A stretch of DNA of 64,000 nt from the NCBI RefSeq assembly GCF_009707865.1, contig NZ_WMBA01000007.1:111142-175141 (forward strand). The letters run 5' to 3'. The stretch comes from Amycolatopsis pithecellobii (lineage in GTDB: Bacteria; Actinomycetota; Actinomycetes; Mycobacteriales; Pseudonocardiaceae). A program made the translations under genes and the position numbers. Numbering within the stretch: position 1 is the stretch's first letter; each line of letters opens with the position of its first letter. Positions 16,504 to 25,447 of this stretch are shown one piece after another. Below the pieces are notes generated by a model, which was given only the letters and a program-made list of their open reading frames with translations, did no database searches and was not told where the DNA came from.

Positions 16504-16533
16504 TGATCGCCCTATTGCTATATCTGATCGCCG
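16504..16533 (+). promoter_or_regulatory. Direct repeat in the promoter region of the amine-type operon
   Basis: CTGATCGCC occurs at 16504-16512 and again at 16525-16533, exactly 21 bases apart, in an AT-rich stretch of the 277-base gap between the methyltransferase and the operon. A two-helical-turn period suggests an activator site. Confidence 0.4.
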
Positions 16534-16598
16534 CCGTGGCCCGGCCGGTTTATGCTCGTTTCCAGTGTCAGGAATCATTTTTCGGACCGGAGCTAAAT

Positions 16599-17735
16599 GT
16601 GGATCGGTTTCTGTGCTGCGAACGGCAGGTCGTCGATGACCTTTTGCCGGGCATGGACGAGTGTCTGGCCGATATCCCGCTGTCCGAATTGGAACGGCAG
16701 GAAAACCCGGGCCTCGACGTGTTCCGCAGGTGTGGTGGGCCTGCGCTGCTGGTCCCCGAGCAGTTCGCCGGGCTGGGGGCGGATCCCGTGCAGGCGGTGC
16801 GGGTGCAGCGAGCCATCGGCGCGCGGTCGCCGTCGCTGGCGGTGGCCACGACGATGCACCACTTCTCGGTCGCGAGTCTCGTGGAGACCGGCAAGCGGAG
16901 CACGGGTTTCGAGTGGATGCTGCTGGAGGCGATCGCTCGAGATCGGTTGTTGGTGGCGTCCGGGTTCGCGGAAGGCCGTACCGGCCAAGGGATTCTGGCC
17001 CCCACGATGCGGGCGCAGGAACGCGGTGGACGGATCGTGCTGAACGGTTCCAAGCGGCCGTGCAGTCTGGCCCGGTCGATGGATCTGCTCACCGCGTCGG
17101 TGCTGCTGCCCGCGGAGAACGGGACGGGCGAAGGGTTCGCGATCGCGCTCGTTCCGAAAGGCACGCCCGGGCTCTCGGTGAAGCCTTTCTGGAACAGTTT
17201 CGTGCTCGTCGGCACGCAAAGCGACGAAGTGGTACTCGACAACGTCGAGGTGCCGCCGAATCTCGTCGTTCGTATCGACGTCACCCCCGAACGACCGCTC
17301 GACGATCTGCAGACGACCGGATTTCTCTGGTTCGAGCTTTTGATGTCGGCCTCATATCTGGGGGTGGCGAGCGCCCTGGTGGAACGAATGCTGGCCTCCT
17401 CCCGCGCGGACGCGGGCCTACGCGCGAGCGTGCTCGTCGACGTGGAAAGCGCCATGGCCGCTCTTGAGAGTGTCGCGCTCGGGATGACCACCGGCCTGCT
17501 CGGCGAGGCGGCGCTGGCGCGGGCGCTGGTGTGCCGCTACGCCACACAGGACGCGGTCGCTCGCGCGGTCACCCGCTGCGTGGAGGGGCTGGGCGGGATG
17601 GCCTACATCGGCGCCGACGACGTGGCCTACCTGGCGGCGGCCTCCGCGGCGCTGGCCTTCCACCCGCCCGCACGGGACGGCATGGCGCGGGCATTGTGCG
17701 AGTACTACGACGGAAGCCCGATGCGCGTGCCCTGA
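16599..17735 (+). CDS. Divergent acyl-CoA dehydrogenase-like flavoprotein
   Basis: The GTG at 16599 has GGAG 6 bases upstream; longer readings have no ribosome site. The 378-residue protein aligns with acyl-CoA dehydrogenases over the FAD domain (LLVASGFAEGRTGQGI, GGRIVLNGSKRPCS) and the C-terminal helical domain (ARAVTRCVEGLGGMAYIGAD). The usual catalytic-base segment is not obvious. It would desaturate an acyl thioester. It opens a five-gene operon, 63 bases before the reductase, with the acyl-CoA ligase at the far end, so it most likely acts on the ligase's CoA ester. The substrate is unknown. Confidence 0.82.
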   Translation: MDRFLCCERQVVDDLLPGMDECLADIPLSELERQENPGLDVFRRCGGPALLVPEQFAGLGADPVQAVRVQRAIGARSPSLAVATTMHHFSVASLVETGKRSTGFEWMLLEAIARDRLLVASGFAEGRTGQGILAPTMRAQERGGRIVLNGSKRPCSLARSMDLLTASVLLPAENGTGEGFAIALVPKGTPGLSVKPFWNSFVLVGTQSDEVVLDNVEVPPNLVVRIDVTPERPLDDLQTTGFLWFELLMSASYLGVASALVERMLASSRADAGLRASVLVDVESAMAALESVALGMTTGLLGEAALARALVCRYATQDAVARAVTRCVEGLGGMAYIGADDVAYLAAASAALAFHPPARDGMARALCEYYDGSPMRVP

Positions 17736-17798
17736 TCCGCAACCCGTCGCGCCGTCCCAGTCCGTGCCGGCCCCGTCGCCGGCGTCCCGAGGAGGTCC

Positions 17799-18830
17799 GT
17801 GTTGGCTCACCGCGCGATCCTGCTGACCGGCGCCGGCGGTGTCGTCGGCGCCGCACTGCTGCCCCGGTTGTCGCGCCACCGGGTCATCTGCCTGGCCCAC
17901 CGGAATCCGCCAGCGGCGGCGGAGAGCGTCACCGGCGACCTCACGCGCCCCGGACTGGGGCTCGACGCGGACACCCGGCGGGACCTGGCTCGCGCCGTCG
18001 ACACGGTAGTCCACTGTGCCGCGGCGACGGACTTCACCACCGCGGCGACGGCGACGCGGGAGCTGAACGTGGGGGGCACCGGGCAGTTGTTGGAGTTCGC
18101 TGCCGACGCCGGCGCGGCGGTGCATTACGTCAGCAGCGCGTTCGTCGCCCGCAGCGACTCGATCCGGACCCAGGTCCACGACGCCGCGGCCGATCCGCAG
18201 CCGTACCTGGAGTCCAAACAGGACGCCGAGCAACTGGTCCGTGAGAGCGGGGTGCCGGGCACGATCCTGCGGCCCTCGGTGGTCATCGGCGACGCCGCCA
18301 CCGGGGTGACCGCACGCTTCCAGAGCCTCTACGTGCTGGCCGCGTCGATCGTGCGGAACACGTTGCCGCTCCTGCCATTGCGGCCGGACGACACCGTGGA
18401 TCTCGTCCCTAGGGACGCCCTCGCCGAAGCGGTGGCCGCCGTGGTCGAGCACGACGTCCGCGGCGAATACTGGATCACCGCCGGACAGGCGGCGCCGACC
18501 GCCCGCCGCGTGGTCGAGCTGACCGTCGACGCAAGCACCCGGGCCGGCCTCGACGTGCGCGCGCCCCGGCTGGTGGATCCGGAGATGGTCGACCGGCTGC
18601 TGCGACCGGCCTTCCTCGAGTATCTACCGCCGGCGACCCGCCGCCGGTTCGACGACCTGCTCGCGATGACCGCACTGGTCGCCGGCGCGGCAGCCTTCCC
18701 GGCGACGCTCGCCGAACTCCCGGGCTGCGCGCCCATCGAGGCATCGGCGCTCGAGTCCGCCTACAGCCGATCCATCGGCTACTTCATCCGCACGATGGGC
18801 TGGGCAGCTTCCAGGGGGAGCGCCGCATGA
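17799..18830 (+). CDS. Acyl-thioester reductase (NAD_binding_4 / fatty acyl-CoA reductase-like extended SDR)
   Basis: The GTG start has GGAGG 4 bases upstream. The 343-residue protein has the Rossmann glycine motif TGAGGVVGAALL, a catalytic YLESK, and the extended-SDR pattern of male-sterility/thioester-reductase domains (VVHCAAATDF, NVGGTGQLLEFA, TILRPSVVIGD). Such enzymes reduce an acyl-CoA or acyl-carrier thioester to an aldehyde with NADPH. The next gene, an aminotransferase, would convert the aldehyde to an amine. The two are coupled by an ATGA overlap. Confidence 0.83.
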   Translation: MLAHRAILLTGAGGVVGAALLPRLSRHRVICLAHRNPPAAAESVTGDLTRPGLGLDADTRRDLARAVDTVVHCAAATDFTTAATATRELNVGGTGQLLEFAADAGAAVHYVSSAFVARSDSIRTQVHDAAADPQPYLESKQDAEQLVRESGVPGTILRPSVVIGDAATGVTARFQSLYVLAASIVRNTLPLLPLRPDDTVDLVPRDALAEAVAAVVEHDVRGEYWITAGQAAPTARRVVELTVDASTRAGLDVRAPRLVDPEMVDRLLRPAFLEYLPPATRRRFDDLLAMTALVAGAAAFPATLAELPGCAPIEASALESAYSRSIGYFIRTMGWAASRGSAA

Positions 18831-20086
18831 CGGCAGCAGTCGATCGGCAGCACGTACTGGCGACGTATCGCAGGCACCTCAGCGTCGGCCGTGCTCGCCT
18901 GGCCGCTCTGACCGGCGGGGCGATGGAGATCCGCTCCGCCGGGAGCCGGGTCTACGACGCCGACGGTGTGGAGTACCTGGATTGCGGCGGCTACGGGGTT
19001 TTCCTCGTCGGGCACTGCCATCCGCGCGTCGTCGACGCGGTTGTCGCACAGATCCGCACACATCCGTTGTCGACGCGACTGCTGCTGGAACCCGCCGCCG
19101 CCACCGCCGCGGACGCGCTCGCCTCGGTGGCCCCGCCCGGTCTGGCGCGGGTTCACTTCGTGAACTCCGGCGCCGAAGCGACCGAGACCGCGATCAAGCT
19201 CGCCCGCCTGCACGGCAAAACCCGGCTCGTCTCGGCCGCGAACGGATTCCACGGCAAAACGGCGGGCGCGCTGAGCCTGACCGCGAGCAGCCTCTATCAG
19301 GACCCGTTCCGGCCGTTGCTGCCCGGCGTCACTCATGTGCCCTACGGTGATGCGGCCGCACTGGACGCGGTGCTGACGGAGGTGCCGGGGCAGGCGTGTG
19401 TGGTTGTCGAACCTGTGCAGGGCGAGGGCGGGGTGGTACTCCCGCCGCCCGGGTACCTGCGACAGGTCGCCCGGCTGTGCCGCACCCATGGCGCCCTCCT
19501 GGTGCTCGACGAGATCCAGACTGGTCTCGGCCGGCTTGGCCACTGGTGGGGCGCCGATCGCGACGGTGCGGTGCCGGACATGCTGCTGGCCGGGAAGAAC
19601 CTCAGCGGGGGAGTGATCCCCGTCGCGGCCGTGCTGGCCACCGACGAGGTCTATGCCCCGCTCAACAAGGATCCGTTCCTGCACTCCTCGACCTTCGCCG
19701 CGGCGCCCGTGGCGATGGCGGCGGCCACGGCCACCGTCAGCACCATCGCCGACGAAGGTCTGGTGCCGCGCGCGGGTGAGCTGGGGCGGCGGTTGCTGCC
19801 GGAGCTACGCACCGTGTTGGACGAGCACGGCCCGGGGCTGGCCGTCGACGTGCGTGGCGCCGGACTGCTGATCGGGATCGAGTTACGCGACGAGTCGGTT
19901 GCCGGAGACTTCGTGCTCGAACTGATCAACCAGCGGGTGCTGGTCAACCACTCGCTCAACGCCCATCGCGTCATCCGGCTGACCCCGCCGGCGGTGTTCG
20001 GCGACGCCGACGTCGACTGGCTGCTGACCGCCTTCGCCACCGCCGCCCGCACCGTCGCCGCGCTTGCAGAGGAGCACCAGAGATGA
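18827..20086 (+). CDS. Class III PLP-dependent aminotransferase
   Basis: The 419-residue protein carries the class III signature: NSGAEATETAIKLAR for phosphate binding, LDEIQTGLGRLG with the PLP-nitrogen Asp, and Schiff-base Lys257 in LLAGKNLSGG. The family transfers amino groups to aldehydes or ketones of omega-amino compounds, including putrescine and ornithine types. The position immediately after a thioester reductase makes a terminal aldehyde the likely acceptor, giving a primary amine. ATGA overlaps join it to both neighbours. Confidence 0.92.
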   Translation: MTAAVDRQHVLATYRRHLSVGRARLAALTGGAMEIRSAGSRVYDADGVEYLDCGGYGVFLVGHCHPRVVDAVVAQIRTHPLSTRLLLEPAAATAADALASVAPPGLARVHFVNSGAEATETAIKLARLHGKTRLVSAANGFHGKTAGALSLTASSLYQDPFRPLLPGVTHVPYGDAAALDAVLTEVPGQACVVVEPVQGEGGVVLPPPGYLRQVARLCRTHGALLVLDEIQTGLGRLGHWWGADRDGAVPDMLLAGKNLSGGVIPVAAVLATDEVYAPLNKDPFLHSSTFAAAPVAMAAATATVSTIADEGLVPRAGELGRRLLPELRTVLDEHGPGLAVDVRGAGLLIGIELRDESVAGDFVLELINQRVLVNHSLNAHRVIRLTPPAVFGDADVDWLLTAFATAARTVAALAEEHQR

Positions 20087-20556
20087 GACGCATCAGGCTG
20101 GAAGCCCTTGTCCCGAAAGCAGATGCGGCTGTCGTGTTCGAGCGGATCCGCGATTTTCCCCGCTACGCCGACCACACCGACGCGGTCCGTGAGGTGCGAG
20201 TCGAGCGGATCGACGGGGACGTGCTGACTTCCACCTGGTCGGTCAACTTCCGCAACGGCCTGCTCTGCTGGCGCGAACGCGACCACATCGACGGCGACGC
20301 GATGCATATCGCCTTTGCCCAGATCGACGGGGATTTCGATCGTTTCGACGGTAGCTGGCAGCTCGCTCAGGTCGGCGAGGACGTCACGGTGGTCTTCGTG
20401 GCCGCGTTCGACCTGGGCATGCCCAGCCTCGCCGCCATCATCGATCCGATCGCGGAGCGCGCGCTGCGGGAGCACACGGAAGCCGTGCTGCGCGGACTGC
20501 TCGGCGAGGAGATCGTGTTCCGGCCCCACCGGCAACCAGAGGAGATCCGATCGTGA
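20083..20556 (+). CDS. SRPBCC-fold cyclase/Coq10-like lipid-binding protein
   Basis: The 157-residue protein has the START/SRPBCC layout, beginning VPKADAAVVFERIRDFPRYA and ending with a long C-terminal helix (DPIAERALREHTEAVLRGLL). Related proteins bind hydrophobic molecules in a cavity, as polyketide cyclases or Coq10-type carriers. In this operon it may shelter or cyclise a hydrophobic aldehyde, imine or amine intermediate; that role is inferred from context. ATGA and GTGA overlaps couple it to the aminotransferase and the ligase. Confidence 0.8.
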   Translation: MRRIRLEALVPKADAAVVFERIRDFPRYADHTDAVREVRVERIDGDVLTSTWSVNFRNGLLCWRERDHIDGDAMHIAFAQIDGDFDRFDGSWQLAQVGEDVTVVFVAAFDLGMPSLAAIIDPIAERALREHTEAVLRGLLGEEIVFRPHRQPEEIRS

Positions 20557-22256
20557 CCACTGACGAGCAGATGCCCGCAGCACCGGCCCGGCCGGCCTTT
20601 CTGACCCAGTACGCTCCGACCCGCTTTCGGCGTGCCATCACGCCGTTCTCCCGCGTGCCCGTGACGGCTCGTATGGGTGAGAGCTGGCATGTCGCGGCCG
20701 AACGGGCCGGCTCCCGGCGCGTGCTCGTTGACCGGCCTGCCGACATCGACCTGGACGGCCCGACCGACCGGAGCTACGCCGAGTGGGCGGCAATGGTCGA
20801 CCAGGCCGCGGGCTGGCTGCGCGAGGCCGGTGTGCGGCCGTGGGACCGGGTGGCGATCCTGAAGGCCAACCACCTGGACGTGGCCCTGCTGGGCTGCGCC
20901 GCGGCGCGGCTGGGCGCAATCCCCGCCATGCTCGCCTGGACGCACTCGCCCGAGGTCGCGCGGGCCCTGCTTTCCCGGCTGGAGAAGCCGTTCCTGGTCA
21001 CCGACCGGACACAACTGACCGCCTGCCGGCTCGACGCGGCGACCTGCGCCACCCTGACCGCACGCACGATCTCCATCGACGCCAGTGAGGGCCGCCCCGA
21101 CGTGGTCGCGCTGGACGACCTCCGCGGTGCCGCCGCGGCGCCGGTGCAGCTGCGGGCGGCCGAGGAACCCATGGTGATCACGCACACCTCCGGCACCACC
21201 GGCATCCCGAAGCTGGTCATGCACTCCGCGCAGACGATCCACTCGCTTGCGCTCGTCGAGGCCGAGCGGTGGCCGCTGCTCGCGCTGCGCGCCGCCGACA
21301 CCATGGCCTACTGCGACCCGTTCTGCCACCAGCGGATGGCCACCGCGCTGGCCGCCATGGCGACCGCGACCCCGCGGATGCTGATGTTGTCGCAGCCCCA
21401 GTCACCCAGGCTGAAACAGCTACTCCTGGACAACCCGCCCACCGTGGTGGAAACCCTGCCCAACATCTACCTCGCCTGGGAAGGCCTCGCGCGCGACGAC
21501 ACGCGCCCGTTCCACAACGTCCGCGTGTACATCAACTCTTTCGACGCGATCCACACGCGGACGATCCGGACGTTCCTCGACGCCACGGACCGGCGCCTGC
21601 CCATCTGGGTGCAGTCATGGAGCCAGAGCGAAGCCGGGGCCATCGTCATCCGGCCCTACCTGCGCTCCTCCGTACGACGACGCGGCCACCGGCCGGCCCC
21701 CACTCAGCTGCTCGGCTGGCCCGTACCGTTCCTCAGCCGGATCCGCGCCGTCGACCCCGACACCGGCGCGAAGGTGCCCCGCGGCCACCTCGGACTGATC
21801 GAAATCGCCCAGCCCGGCCGGTCCCTGGCCTACGTCGGGGAACAGGAACGACACGACCTCAAACGCGACGGATGGTGGTGGAACACCGGCGACCTCGGCG
21901 TGATCAATCGCTTCGGCGCGGTCCGCTTGGTGGACCGGGAAATCGACCGGATCCCCGGCGCCAGCGCGCTCGAACTGGAAGACGTCCTGCTGGACCGGCT
22001 GCCCCGTACAACCGAGGTCGTCATCCTCGCCGTCGATGGAATGCCACCCGTCCCGGTCATCAGCACCGCGAACAACGACCCGCTCGAGGACGCTGAGTGG
22101 GCGACGGCAGTCGCCGACCTGCCGCCGCTGGCCAAACCCGTCCACCTGAGCTGGGCCGATTTCCCGCGTACGGCCACCTGGAAAATCCGCCGCATCGCAC
22201 TGCGCGAACAGCTGTTCTCCGGCACCAGCGCCATCGGTGCCGGCCGCTGGACCTGA
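20553..22256 (+). CDS. AMP-dependent acyl-CoA/acid ligase
   Basis: The GTG at 20553 overlaps the SRPBCC stop. The 567-residue ANL-family enzyme shows the P-loop THTSGTTGIPK, the substrate-site segment WVQSWSQSEAGAIV, the hinge region WWNTGDLG...VDREIDR and the C-terminal Lys motif TATWKIRR. It adenylates a carboxylic acid and loads it on CoA or a carrier. No carrier protein is encoded nearby, so CoA is the simpler acceptor. It is unusually diverged around A5. It would supply the substrate for the reductase and dehydrogenase of the same operon. Confidence 0.88.
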   Translation: MTTDEQMPAAPARPAFLTQYAPTRFRRAITPFSRVPVTARMGESWHVAAERAGSRRVLVDRPADIDLDGPTDRSYAEWAAMVDQAAGWLREAGVRPWDRVAILKANHLDVALLGCAAARLGAIPAMLAWTHSPEVARALLSRLEKPFLVTDRTQLTACRLDAATCATLTARTISIDASEGRPDVVALDDLRGAAAAPVQLRAAEEPMVITHTSGTTGIPKLVMHSAQTIHSLALVEAERWPLLALRAADTMAYCDPFCHQRMATALAAMATATPRMLMLSQPQSPRLKQLLLDNPPTVVETLPNIYLAWEGLARDDTRPFHNVRVYINSFDAIHTRTIRTFLDATDRRLPIWVQSWSQSEAGAIVIRPYLRSSVRRRGHRPAPTQLLGWPVPFLSRIRAVDPDTGAKVPRGHLGLIEIAQPGRSLAYVGEQERHDLKRDGWWWNTGDLGVINRFGAVRLVDREIDRIPGASALELEDVLLDRLPRTTEVVILAVDGMPPVPVISTANNDPLEDAEWATAVADLPPLAKPVHLSWADFPRTATWKIRRIALREQLFSGTSAIGAGRWT

Positions 22257-22369
22257 CGGTCGCCGGTGCCGCAGGATCGTGCCCGGGGTGACCAACCGGT
22301 GTAGCCGTAGCCCCGTGGGCAGCAGTATATGAACGGGATCACATCGCGGTGAAATTGATTGGCCAGGCC

Positions 22370-22391
22370 AATGTGACAATGTGACAATGTG
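22370..22391. repeat. Short tandem repeat AATGTGAC x2.75
   Basis: The 8-base unit AATGTGAC is repeated twice and followed by AATGTG, downstream of the amine-type operon. It is too short and spacer-free to be a CRISPR array. Confidence 0.6.
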
Positions 22392-22702
22392 CCGATAAGG
22401 ATATGTCGCCCATGCTTTCGGGGCATTTACGTGCAGCCGTTCAGGGCATTACGTGAGCCAACCGGCCGCTGGCTCTGCTCTTTTGGGCGCCGCTGGTCGG
22501 CCACGTGTTGAGCCTGAAATTTTTGGTTGGAAAATGGTGGCGTCTCGCCATCTGGTTATCAAGCCAACGTGGGCCGGCAAGAATCTCGGCCACCTCGCCG
22601 GCGACCTGTTGGCGTTGCTGCTGAACCGCCTTCAGGCGGTCCGTCAGCCGGGCGCGTGTTTCGCCGCGATCGTCGTGAGGGTGCCAGGCCCAGCCGTGCG
22701 GA

Positions 22703-22984
22703 TGCCAGTCGTTCCGCCAGCTCACCGCCGAGCTCACCCCCATCGCCGGCCCCGACTTCACCCACCGGCTGAAACGCCACGTGGTACCGCAACGTGGCAC
22801 TCTCCGACTCGACCACCCGGCCGGGCACCAACTTCAATTGCACCGCGAGACGCTCGAACTTCCCGCCGACGCCCAACAGATTGTCGTCTTCCACCCCGCG
22901 AACGAACAAACGACCCAAGCCGTCGACCAACTCCGCCGCGCCGAGCTTCGGACCCGACGGCTCGTTCATTCACCAGGCGAGGGT
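22703..22984 (+). pseudogene. C-terminal remnant of an MmyB-type XRE regulator
   Basis: An open frame without start codon reads RQLTAELTPIAGPDFTHRLK, then GTLRLDHPAGHQLQLHRETL and ELPADAQQIVVFHPANEQTT. This matches the end of the MmyB ligand domain, where a G/T-K-R-x-H-H-P segment is followed by L-x-L-P-A-D. The helix-turn-helix half is missing. A complete member of the family lies at 24208. Confidence 0.45.
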
Positions 22985-23145
22985 GGGTCTCACAGTACCT
23001 GTATCACCAAGGTCTCCCAGACGTCCAGGACGCCTGCCAACCTGTTTGAGTCGGCTCCCAGCTACACAGAGGAGAACAAAAGCGTCGACAACACGCGCGA
23101 CCGTGTCAACACATGCTTCCACAACAAAAGGGACGAAGACAAATA

Positions 23146-23946
23146 GTGGACAACCAATTCACCACTCACACAGAACTTTTCGATCTGAGTGGGAAGTACG
23201 CACTTGTCACTGGCGGCACCAGGGGCATTGGGATGATGATAGCGCGCGGCCTTCTGCAGGCGGGCGCCCGCGTCGTTATCAGCTCACGCAAGGCGGACAC
23301 GTGCGCGGAGGCACAGGATCTGCTGTCCGAATTCGGCGACGTTCAAGCAATTCCCGCCGACCTGTCCAGGCACGACGAGTGTCAGCGCCTCGCTGATCTT
23401 GTCAAGGCCGACTCGGAACGCCTGGACATCCTCGTCAACAACGCGGGAGCGATGTGGCGCGAGCCGCTGGAGACGTTCCCGGACGAGGCCTGGGACGAAG
23501 TGATCGACCTCAACCTCAAGTCGCCGTTCTGGCTGGTGCAGGCGCTGCTCCCGGCACTTCGCAGGGCGGGCACCGCCGATGATCCCGCACGGATCATCAA
23601 CATCGGCAGTATCGCCGCCATCCACGTCGCCGCGTCGCCCAACTACTCGTACGCCAGCAGCAAAGCGGGTCTCCATCAACTCACCAGAGTGCTTGCCAGA
23701 GAGCTGGGCCCCGAGCACGTCACGGTGAACGCGGTCGCACCGGGACCGTTCCCGTCGCAGATGATGGCGTCCACGCTCGATGCCATCGGCGACCAAATCG
23801 CGGCGAAGGCCCCTCTGCGCCGGCTCGGCCGCGACGACGACATGGCAGGTGTCGCCGTGTTCCTCGCTAGCCAGGCCGCGTCTTACGTCACGGGCACCAT
23901 CATCCCGGTCGACGGCGGCATCGCGACGACCGCAACAGGTACGTAA
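23146..23946 (+). CDS. Short-chain dehydrogenase/reductase
   Basis: The 266-residue classical SDR has cofactor motif TGGTRGIGMMIARGL, the NNAG strand ILVNNAG, the catalytic Ser in INIGSIAA and the YASSK pair YSYASSKAG. The end VTGTIIPVDGGI is typical. Arg in SSRKAD after strand 2 suggests NADP(H). GTG at 23146 (VDNQFTTHTELF) is preferred over an upstream ATG at 23113 that lacks a ribosome site. It stands alone between gene remnants, so no pathway can be assigned. Confidence 0.85.
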   Translation: MDNQFTTHTELFDLSGKYALVTGGTRGIGMMIARGLLQAGARVVISSRKADTCAEAQDLLSEFGDVQAIPADLSRHDECQRLADLVKADSERLDILVNNAGAMWREPLETFPDEAWDEVIDLNLKSPFWLVQALLPALRRAGTADDPARIINIGSIAAIHVAASPNYSYASSKAGLHQLTRVLARELGPEHVTVNAVAPGPFPSQMMASTLDAIGDQIAAKAPLRRLGRDDDMAGVAVFLASQAASYVTGTIIPVDGGIATTATGT

Positions 23947-24014
23947 GCGTCGACGCGAGGCTTTGCCGGCAGCCGACGGACCCTGGCTGAGGAGGCGGGC
24001 GTGACCCGGGCGGG

Positions 24015-24098
24015 GTGCTGATCGTCGACGACACCGGCTTCCTCAAGAAGGGCAACAGGTCGGTGGGAGTCCGGCGCCAGTACTCCGCCATGGCACCC
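24015..24098 (+). mobile_element. IS701-family transposase remnant
   Basis: [20 protein letters not shown] followed by RQYS matches the first catalytic-Asp region of IS701-type DDE transposases. Similarity ends within about 30 residues, and neither flank continues it. It marks an old insertion between the SDR and MmyB genes. Confidence 0.65.
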
Positions 24099-24207
24099 GC
24101 GCCGCGGTCGCCCCGGATACGGACGGGGTCGGCTGGGTGCGTAGCCGTCGGGGTACCGGCAGAACCTCCCTTCGTCCGCGGCCGGGTCCTATGGTGAAGG
24201 GGTGGCC

Positions 24208-25092
24208 ATGATCGATCTGCGCACTGAGATCAAGGAGTTCCTGAGCTCGCGTCGCGCGCGGATCACGCCCGAGCGGGCCGGCCTGCCCGCTTACGGCGGC
24301 AACCGCCGGGTCAAAGGTCTGCGTCGCGAAGAGGTGGCTCTACTGGCGGGGGTATCGGTCGACTACTACGTGCGTATGGAGCGCGGCAGCCTCGCCGGTG
24401 CCTCCGATGGGGTGCTCGAGGCGTTGGCTTCTGCCTTGCAACTGGACGAGGCCGAGCGCGATCACCTGTTCCACCTTGCACGGCAGTCCCGGGCGCCGAG
24501 CGGTCCACGCCGCCGGCGGCCCGCTGTGGCGGTGCGTCCGTCCCTGCAGCAGGTGCTCGAGGCTATCTCCGATGCGCCGGCTTGGATTTGCAACGGACGT
24601 TATGACGTGCTGGCCATGAATCAACTTGCCCGTGCGCTGTATTCGCCGGTGCTGGCCGACCCGCGGCGGCCGGCGAACACCGCGCGGTTTGTGTATCTGA
24701 ATCCCGAGGCGGCCAAAGCTTTCTTCGTCGACTATGACCGAATTGCCGGTGATGTGGCCGCGAAGCTACGGATGGAAGCCGGCCGCAATCCGCATGACGA
24801 GGAGCTGATTGCCCTCGTCGGCGAACTGTCAACGCGCAGTGAGCTGTTTCGGCAGCGGTGGGCATCTCAGGACGTTCGGCTGCACCGGTCCGGGCGCAAG
24901 CGTGTGCACCACCCGGTAGTGGGCGAGCTCGACCTGGACGTCGAGTCGATGGATCTGCCTGCCGAACCCGGCCTGATCCTGAACATTTACACCGCGCCCG
25001 CCGGCACGGCGACCGCGGACGGTCTAGCACTATTGGCGTCGTGGGCGGCTAGCCAGGCGCGGCTGGCGACCGAGATTCAAGCACTCAGCTGA
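24208..25092 (+). CDS. XRE-family regulator with MmyB-type ligand domain
   Basis: The 294-residue protein has an N-terminal helix-turn-helix (GLRREEVALLAGVSVDYYVR then MERG). The MmyB-like PAS-type C-terminal domain reads APAWICNGRYDVLAMNQLAR early and RKRVHHPVVGELDLDVESMD, then LPAEPGL, late. These proteins are thought to respond to lipid-like or fatty-acyl ligands. AAGGGG stands 6 bases before ATG 24208; a GTG at 24202 is too close to it. Targets are unknown; neighbouring oxidoreductase genes are usual partners. Confidence 0.9.
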   Translation: MIDLRTEIKEFLSSRRARITPERAGLPAYGGNRRVKGLRREEVALLAGVSVDYYVRMERGSLAGASDGVLEALASALQLDEAERDHLFHLARQSRAPSGPRRRRPAVAVRPSLQQVLEAISDAPAWICNGRYDVLAMNQLARALYSPVLADPRRPANTARFVYLNPEAAKAFFVDYDRIAGDVAAKLRMEAGRNPHDEELIALVGELSTRSELFRQRWASQDVRLHRSGRKRVHHPVVGELDLDVESMDLPAEPGLILNIYTAPAGTATADGLALLASWAASQARLATEIQALS

Positions 25093-25256
25093 TATGCGGG
25101 CCGTCGAAAAGGACGGCATCCAGGACGTTCAGAGGCTGCTCATGACGATGTCAGGGCCGCTGGCCCTCCTCCCGAGCCTCCGTCGTTTGTTGCAAATATC
25201 GGTTTGCGTCGCCTTGCCCGAGTCGCGGGCCCGCAAACTCGCTCTGCCGCCAGTGG

Positions 25257-25439
25257 TTGTGGATCGTGAACCCGACCGGCTCAGCGTCGCAGAAGGTGGC
25301 CGATGTATCGGCGACGGTGCGAGCTCTGGAGGACGCGGGCGCCACGGTGATCAGCTCGCCCACACCGGGGCCGCACGAGTTTCGCGCGGTGCTCGCCGAC
25401 CCCTGCGGCGATGCCTTCATCGTGTACGGCCCGCCATAA
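25257..25439 (+). pseudogene. VOC-family C-terminal fragment
   Basis: A 60-residue frame reads ATVRALEDAGATVISSPTPG and then FRAVLADPCGDAFIVYGPP, the second half of a VOC/glyoxalase module. The upstream 130 bases have similar composition but no matching frame, so the first half is lost or frameshifted. Confidence 0.5.
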
Positions 25440-25447
25440 GGACCGGA

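Noticed and set aside
16599..22256. Operon considered as part of a PKS or NRPS cluster
   Set aside because: There is no ketosynthase, condensation domain or carrier protein in the window.
22370..22391. Tandem repeat considered as a CRISPR start
   Set aside because: The unit is 8 bases, has no spacers and no cas genes are present.
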